Below the pieces are notes generated by a model. It saw only the letters and a program-made list of their open reading frames with translations, was not told the origin of the DNA and did not search any database. From contig NZ_BOOH01000065.1 of the NCBI RefSeq assembly GCF_016863135.1, positions 26,369 through 90,368 of the forward strand: a stretch of DNA of 64,000 bases, in the 5' to 3' direction. The DNA comes from Planobispora longispora. GTDB lineage: Bacteria > Actinomycetota > Actinomycetes > Streptosporangiales > Streptosporangiaceae. Below are positions 59,844 through 64,000 of the stretch, piece after piece. The position numbers were made by a program, and so were the translations under genes. How positions within the stretch are numbered: position 1 is the first letter of the stretch; every line of letters starts with the position of its first letter.

Positions 59844-61094
59844 GTGATGCGGAAGGTGATTGAGCGATTCGTGCCCGGACGACTGGGGTCACCGTTCCGG
59901 TGGCTGCTGGGATCGAGCTGGGTGACCAACTTCGGCGACGGCGTGGCGATGGCGGCGGCGCCGTTGCTCATCGCGTCGCTGACGCGCGACCCGTTCCTGA
60001 TCTCACTGGGGGCGCTGATCGGCTGGGCGCCGCCGCTGGCGTTCAGCCTCTACGCGGGTGTGCTGTCGGACCGGCTGGACCGGCGGCGGATCGTGCTGGT
60101 GGCCAATGCCGTACGGCTGGCGATCCTGGCCGGGCTGGTCGCGATGATCGCCACCGGCACCGTGACGGTGACCGGGGCGTTGATCGCACTGGCGCTGATC
60201 GGGGTCACCGAGGTGTTCGCCGACAACACCACCTCGACGCTCACCCCGATGCTGGTCGCCCGCGACGATCTCGCGGTCGCGAACGCCCGCCTGCAGACCG
60301 GGTTCCTCACCCTCAACCAGCTCGCCGGGCCGCCGCTGGGCGCGCTGCTCTTCACCGCCGGGGCGACCTGGCCGTTCGCCGGGCAGCTCCTGCTCGTCGC
60401 GGCCGGGCTCGTCATGATCTCCCGGGTCGCGCTGCCGCCGCACGGGCGGCGGAACGGCGCCGGGAGCACGGGTCTCTGGCACGACCTCAGGGAAGGATTC
60501 GGCTGGACGATCCGGCACGCCGCCGTACGGACCCTGGCCCTCACCATCCTGATCTTCAACATCACGTTCGGCGCCGCCTGGTCGGTGCTGGTCCTCTACA
60601 GCCTGGAACGGCTCGACCTCGGCCCGATCGGCTTCGGCCTGCTCACCACGATCAGCGCGATCGGCGGACTCATCGGCACCGCCCTCTACGGGGCGATCAC
60701 CCGCCGGCTCAGCCTCGGAGTGATCATGCGCGTCGGGCTGATCCTCGAGACGCTCACCCATCTCGGCCTCGCCCTCACCACCTCCCCATGGGTAGCCTCG
60801 GTGATCTTCCTGGTGTTCGGCGCGCACGCGTTCATCTGGGGCACCACCTCGGTCACCGTCCGGCAGCGGGCCGTCCCGGCCGAACTGCAGGGCCGGGTGG
60901 GCAGCGTGAACACCATCTGCGTCTTCGGCGGCCTCGTCGCCGGTTCGCTCATCGGCGGGGCGCTGGCCGCCCGTTACGGCGTGACCGCCCCCTTCTGGTT
61001 CGCCTTCGCCGGTTCCGCCGTCTTCGTGGCGGCGCTCTGGCGTCAGCTCATGCACATCACCCACGACGAACCCGAGGCCGTCCTGCAGGGATGA
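59844..61094 (+). CDS. MFS exporter (EntS/MFS_3-like, 12 helices)
   Basis: A 416-residue major-facilitator protein resembling enterobactin-exporter-type (MFS_3) carriers: SWVTNFGDGVAMAAAPLLIA in helix 1, motif A-like GVLSDRLDRRRIVLVANAVR, and VFADNTTSTLTPMLVARDDL after helix 4, a hallmark of this group, as is RQRAVPAELQGRVGSVNTIC later. The start is GTG 59844 or ATG 59847. It is a monocistronic plus-strand gene 133 bp after the DHA2 exporter. The substrate may be a siderophore or drug and cannot be chosen. Confidence 0.9.
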   Translation: MMRKVIERFVPGRLGSPFRWLLGSSWVTNFGDGVAMAAAPLLIASLTRDPFLISLGALIGWAPPLAFSLYAGVLSDRLDRRRIVLVANAVRLAILAGLVAMIATGTVTVTGALIALALIGVTEVFADNTTSTLTPMLVARDDLAVANARLQTGFLTLNQLAGPPLGALLFTAGATWPFAGQLLLVAAGLVMISRVALPPHGRRNGAGSTGLWHDLREGFGWTIRHAAVRTLALTILIFNITFGAAWSVLVLYSLERLDLGPIGFGLLTTISAIGGLIGTALYGAITRRLSLGVIMRVGLILETLTHLGLALTTSPWVASVIFLVFGAHAFIWGTTSVTVRQRAVPAELQGRVGSVNTICVFGGLVAGSLIGGALAARYGVTAPFWFAFAGSAVFVAALWRQLMHITHDEPEAVLQG

Positions 61095-61148
61095 GCCCTC
61101 TCAGGTCCGCCGGGATCAGGCATGCCGGACGGGGGCCGGGCCGACGGG

Positions 61149-62330
61149 TCAGGAGGCCGGCTGACCGGCGAGGTACACGGCGAGAGGCGAGCCCGCCGCG
61201 GTGATGTCGCGGGTCGGGTCGCCGTCGACCACCAGCAGGTCCGCTTCGTAGCCGGGCCGTATCCGGCCCTTGCGGTCGCCGACCCCGCACGCGTCGGCGG
61301 CCACCGAGGTCGCCGCGGCCAGGACGGAGGTCGCCGGCAGGCCGGACCTGACGTACTCCTCGAGGGTGGCGGGCAGCAGTCCGTGCGGCTTGGCGGGACC
61401 GATGCCCGCGTCCGAACCGGCCACCAGGCGCACTCCGCCCCGGTGGAGGCGGGCGACGGCTTCCTGCAGGACGGCCTCGGTGATCCCGGCGCGCTCAGCC
61501 ATCGCCACGATCTGCGGCGGCACCACGACCCCCGGATCAGACCCCAGGGTCGCGCAGACCACGATCTCGGATTCGGCGAGCGCGGCGAGCAGCGCGTCGT
61601 CGAGCTGGACGCCGGCAGGGGTGAGACAGGTGCAGTGCTCGATCCCGTCGACGCCCGCATCCAGCGCCTGCCGTACCGCCGCGAGCGCGTGGGCGTGCGC
61701 GGTGATCGGCAGGCCGAGGGCGTGCGCCTCGTCGACCGCCGCCTTCAGCTCGTCGTCGGTGAACTGCGGGCTCATCGTGTCGGTGCCGGGCGTCAGCACA
61801 CCGCCGCTCGCCATGATCTTCACGATGTCGGCGCCGCGCTCGGCCCGTCGCCGTACGGCCTCGCGCAGCCCGTCCGCGCCCTGCGCCTCACCCCCCATGG
61901 ACCAGCAGTGCCCGCCCACACTGGTGATCGGCGCACCGGCCGCCACGACGGACGGCAGGCCGGGCCTGCCCTTCGATCGCCAAGCCGGCACGGCGTCACG
62001 GTAGTCACCCAGGTCGCGCACGGTGGTGACGCCCGCGGCCAGGTGGGCCTCCAACGACGCCTCGATGGTGTCTTCCAGCTGCTCTCGCGTGTACCCGGTG
62101 AGCCGGTCGAGCGCGCCCGGGCCGCTGTCGGCGCACAGGTGCACGTGCGCGTCGATCAGACCGGGCAGCAACGTGCCGTCGGGCAGGTCGCGGGTCGGCC
62201 ACCCGTCGGGTGCCGCCGGGCCCGGTGCCACGCCGGCGATGCGGCCGTCTTCCACCAGCACCACGGTGATCCCGTCGAGCAGCCGCTCTCCGTCGAACAC
62301 CCGCGCCACTCGAATCGCCAGAAAACTCAC
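61149..62330 (-). CDS. metal-dependent amidohydrolase (imidazolonepropionase/Xaa-Pro dipeptidase-like)
   Basis: A 393-residue amidohydrolase-superfamily enzyme. Metal ligands visible: HVH in GLIDAHVHLCADSG, the carboxylated Lys in DIVKIMASGGVLTPGTD, His in ITAHAHAL and GIEHCTCL, and the Asp in LVAGSDAGIGPAKPHG. This pattern belongs to the prolidase-like group that cleaves dipeptides or N-acyl amino acids, though substrates vary widely. The start is GTG 62330 without a ribosome site (possibly leaderless) because the conserved N-terminus begins there. It is convergent with the MFS gene. Confidence 0.88.
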   Translation of the reverse strand: MSFLAIRVARVFDGERLLDGITVVLVEDGRIAGVAPGPAAPDGWPTRDLPDGTLLPGLIDAHVHLCADSGPGALDRLTGYTREQLEDTIEASLEAHLAAGVTTVRDLGDYRDAVPAWRSKGRPGLPSVVAAGAPITSVGGHCWSMGGEAQGADGLREAVRRRAERGADIVKIMASGGVLTPGTDTMSPQFTDDELKAAVDEAHALGLPITAHAHALAAVRQALDAGVDGIEHCTCLTPAGVQLDDALLAALAESEIVVCATLGSDPGVVVPPQIVAMAERAGITEAVLQEAVARLHRGGVRLVAGSDAGIGPAKPHGLLPATLEEYVRSGLPATSVLAAATSVAADACGVGDRKGRIRPGYEADLLVVDGDPTRDITAAGSPLAVYLAGQPAS

Positions 62331-62639
62331 GAAACCACAATAAGCAGAGCGGGAAACCGGCGCAGGAGAACGCGGCGCCGGTGGCGGCCCTTGCCCGTGA
62401 TCGCCAAGCGCCAAAAAAACTGATCTTCAGAGATAAGCCCACGTCGCGGACCGGAATCCCGACTCACGGGCATGGACCTTCCCCTGTCCACCGGCCGATG
62501 CGAGGTCAGGCGCCGGGGAAGAACGCCTCGTGACGGGCGGGAGCGCCTTCCCGGGAGTCGGGAGTCCGCCTGCGATCAAAGCCCTGACCTGCCGTCGAGT
62601 ACGTTCCCGTTGCGATGTTCCCGGCGGGCTGCAATGCCT
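62331..62639. other. 309-bp intergenic region without a gene
   Basis: It lies between the start of the amidohydrolase and the end of the 125-residue hypothetical gene, both minus strand. It must hold the amidohydrolase promoter; TTATTGT (minus strand) just upstream of 62330 could be a -10. An imperfect stem (GGGAAG near 62517 with CTTCCC near 62548) may end the hypothetical gene's transcript. No convincing coding sequence was seen. Confidence 0.5.
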
Positions 62640-63017
62640 TCAACCGGTCCCTCCGGGCCGACGCAGCCACCGCAGAGCTGCATCGGCGCAATCTTCGGGG
62701 TCGCTGTTGAAGGCGATGGCCGCATCGGGAGCGTGCCGGTGCACCAGGTTGACGACCGTCTCGAAAAGCTCGAGCAACGGTTCGTGCTTGCGGATGCCGC
62801 CCCCGACCACCACACAGCCATAGTCTGCGCGAGTCAGCGCCCGCATGATCGTTCCTTCGGGATCATCGTCGAGCGCCACCAGGCACCAGTCGGCCTCGAG
62901 GTTGTGATCGTCGAAGCGGGCCCGGCCGCGTGCCATCGCCGCCTGGATCGGCTCCGGATCCCAGCCGTGGATCCTGGCGGGATCAAGGCCGATCACCAGC
63001 ACGCGCTCCTGTGTCAT
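62640..63017 (-). CDS. conserved hypothetical protein with Rossmann-like start
   Basis: A 125-residue protein: MTQERVLVIGLDPARIHGWD, then LEADWCLVALDDDPEGTIMR, ADYGCVVVGGGIRKHEPLLE and APDAAIAFNSDPEDCADAAL. Two GG-containing beta-alpha units suggest a small alpha/beta nucleotide-type fold. I recall similar short proteins in several bacteria but no function. AAGGAG precedes the ATG at 63017 by seven to eight bases. The gene stands alone beside decayed mobile-element sequence. Confidence 0.8.
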   Translation of the reverse strand: MTQERVLVIGLDPARIHGWDPEPIQAAMARGRARFDDHNLEADWCLVALDDDPEGTIMRALTRADYGCVVVGGGIRKHEPLLELFETVVNLVHRHAPDAAIAFNSDPEDCADAALRWLRRPGGTG

Positions 63018-63098
63018 TCCGCTCTCCTTCATGCACTGAGCCCTTTTCAACCTGACGGCGCCGGTCAGCGTAGGTACGGAAGGCCGGGGTCGAGGTGA

Positions 63099-63160
63099 GA
63101 CGAGGCCCCCGGTAAGACAGCAGTCGGCCAAGATCCGGTGCCCCGACCGGGAGCCTCGTC
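63099..63160. repeat. inverted repeat at the edge of the transposase remnant
   Basis: GACGAGGC (63099-63106) is mirrored by GCCTCGTC (63153-63160). GGTAAGACAGC (63111) is also nearly the reverse complement of GCTGTCCTACC (63161-63171). The overlapping inverted modules just before the transposase reading frame could be remains of an insertion-sequence end. Confidence 0.35.
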
Positions 63161-63440
63161 GCTGTCCTACCGCGCCGCGATCCCGCTGTCCAACCGCACC
63201 CTTGTCCGCCTGGCCGAGCTGATCCGCGCTCACCGCGCAACGGCACTCCCGCCGGCGCCGCCTTGGCCGACGACGTGCACGCCGCCCTACGCAGGGCCGC
63301 CCGCCCGCCCGGCCTATGCCGCCGGTGTCGGCACGCCCCTGCCGATCGACCGGCTGGCCGACGAGGCGCCGTACCACTCCGGCAAACACCACCGGCGCGG
63401 GATGAACGTCCAGTTCCTCGAAATGATCTCGATCAGGTGA
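63138..63440 (+). pseudogene. IS5-type transposase remnant with internal deletion
   Basis: About 100 codons join an N-terminal transposase piece (SLSYRAAIPLSNRTLVRLAE, then LIRAHRA) directly to a central piece (GTPLPIDRLADEAPYHSGKH, then HRRGMNVQFLE). These are the usual start and the DDE-region lead-in of IS5-like transposases (VDGTLIPIDR, YYSGKHRRHGVNVQ). The middle HTH region and all catalytic residues are missing, so the element is dead. The family match is by remembered pattern. Confidence 0.6.
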
Positions 63441-63510
63441 TGCTGCTGCAGGGCCGGGTCGCCGCGTTCGCGCGGGCGTTCGGGTTGCATCAGCCGGACC
63501 GCAACCGGCG

Positions 63511-63855
63511 GTGGCCCGCGCGGCCCGGTTCACCGAGCTGCCGCACAACGTCCCGGTCGAGCAGCGCCCGACGGTCATCGAGCAGCAGTTGCGGCATGTC
63601 GCCTCATGGCTGAGCCCGGCCGGGAGGATCGTCATGCGGGCCAGCCCAGGCCTGCCCACCGGTGCCGGCCTGGAGTTCTTCGGCTGGTCGCCGGAGAACG
63701 TCGATGCGATCGGCGCGGCTGCCGGGCTGCGCCGCGACGGCGTGATCCGCTACGACACCTGCCGCACCGCCGGCGGACACGACGAACCCCGTCTGGTCTG
63801 GCAGTACCAGCCGGCCGTCGCGCCGGTGTCCCCCACCGCGGTAGTGAACTCATGA
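63511..63855 (+). pseudogene. C-terminal fragment of a possible methyltransferase-like protein
   Basis: A 114-codon reading frame: RFTELPHNVPVEQRPTVIEQ, then LRHVASWLSPAGRIVMRASP, FFGWSPENVDAIGAAAGLRR and DEPRLVWQYQPA. The SPAGRIVMRA turn resembles the late strands of class I methyltransferases. No N-terminal SAM motif is present. Upstream sequence (GRVAAFARAFGLHQPD) continues a plausible protein in another frame, so the gene looks frameshifted and truncated after the transposase relic. Its stop overlaps the next small frame by 4 bp. Confidence 0.4.
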
Positions 63856-63989
63856 CCGGCTCACCTGCCAGCGCCGGGAGCGGGCCGGCACGCCGTAGCC
63901 GCTGGAGTCTCGGCGCGCTGCTCGGTGGCCTGACGGGCCTGGCACCGCGCTGCCGGATGTCGGGACCGAGCGCGCCGCCGGACGGCTGA
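63852..63989 (+). CDS. small hypothetical ORF, 45 residues
   Basis: A short frame starting inside the preceding stop (ATGA): MTGSPASAGSGPARRSRWSL, then GALLGGLTGLAPRC. It has a basic start and one weakly hydrophobic segment. The ATGA coupling is the only argument that it is translated; it may be a truncated leftover like its neighbours. Confidence 0.3.
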   Translation: MTGSPASAGSGPARRSRWSLGALLGGLTGLAPRCRMSGPSAPPDG

Positions 63990-64000
63990 GCGTGCGGCCC

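Noticed and set aside
58171..59847. A 558-codon frame overlapping the MFS exporter
   Set aside because: Out-of-frame shadow of the exporter; Arg/Gly-rich with no hydrophobic helices.

Overview
The window is very GC-rich actinobacterial chromosome. Many genes start with GTG, many neighbours overlap by 4 bp (GTGA/ATGA), and the gene families (ECF sigma with TPR tail, Dyp peroxidase with a PCu(A)C chaperone, class I terpene synthase, F420-type oxidoreductase remnant) suggest a filamentous actinomycete such as Streptosporangiaceae or a relative. The species cannot be named from the sequence. No rRNA, tRNA, CRISPR array or intact mobile element was seen.

Layout. 1-2745: end of a DXP synthase gene followed by a class I terpene synthase. 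2829-5105 (minus): a small operon of a coiled-coil protein, a PhaR-like protein and a UbiB/AarF kinase-like protein. 5351-22306: a catabolic island with a hydantoinase-type amidohydrolase, two CaiB/BaiF CoA-transferases, two MmgE/PrpD proteins, a cyclase, an amidase, a split MaoC hydratase pair, a thiolase-fold protein with a DUF35 partner, a CitE/HpcH lyase, a double RidA protein and a membrane protein. A WD40 propeller gene sits inside it. The two main arms (plus from 7098, minus from 22306) carry a related sequence element in their promoter regions, and three unrelated short tandem repeats lie in or between the genes. 22394-24498: an oxidoreductase gene remnant and two GNAT acetyltransferases.

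24567-40852 (minus) is the most striking part: a 4,321-residue Tc-toxin A-type protein in which about 33 hemopexin-like repeats occupy the place of receptor-binding modules, followed by two related HExxH zincin-like proteins. No TcB or TcC gene is present in the window.

41069-46857: an SRPBCC/ArsR/SRPBCC operon with two matching palindromic operators, a NarL-type two-component pair, a membrane protein and a GAF protein that looks like a histidine kinase without phospho-acceptor or ATPase. 47070-53636: copper and heme functions (Dyp peroxidase, PCu(A)C chaperone, PepSY membrane protein, two paralogous membrane proteins) around a GAF-PAS histidine kinase. 53924-62330: threonine dehydratase, an ECF42-type sigma operon with YCII/DGPF and RibD-like partners, a TetR/MFS pair with a perfect operator, a second MFS exporter and an amidohydrolase. 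62640-64000: a conserved hypothetical gene, then decayed pieces of an IS5-type transposase and of a possible methyltransferase.

Positions of domains and motifs were counted by eye from the translations. Family names rest on recognised motifs, not on database searches.
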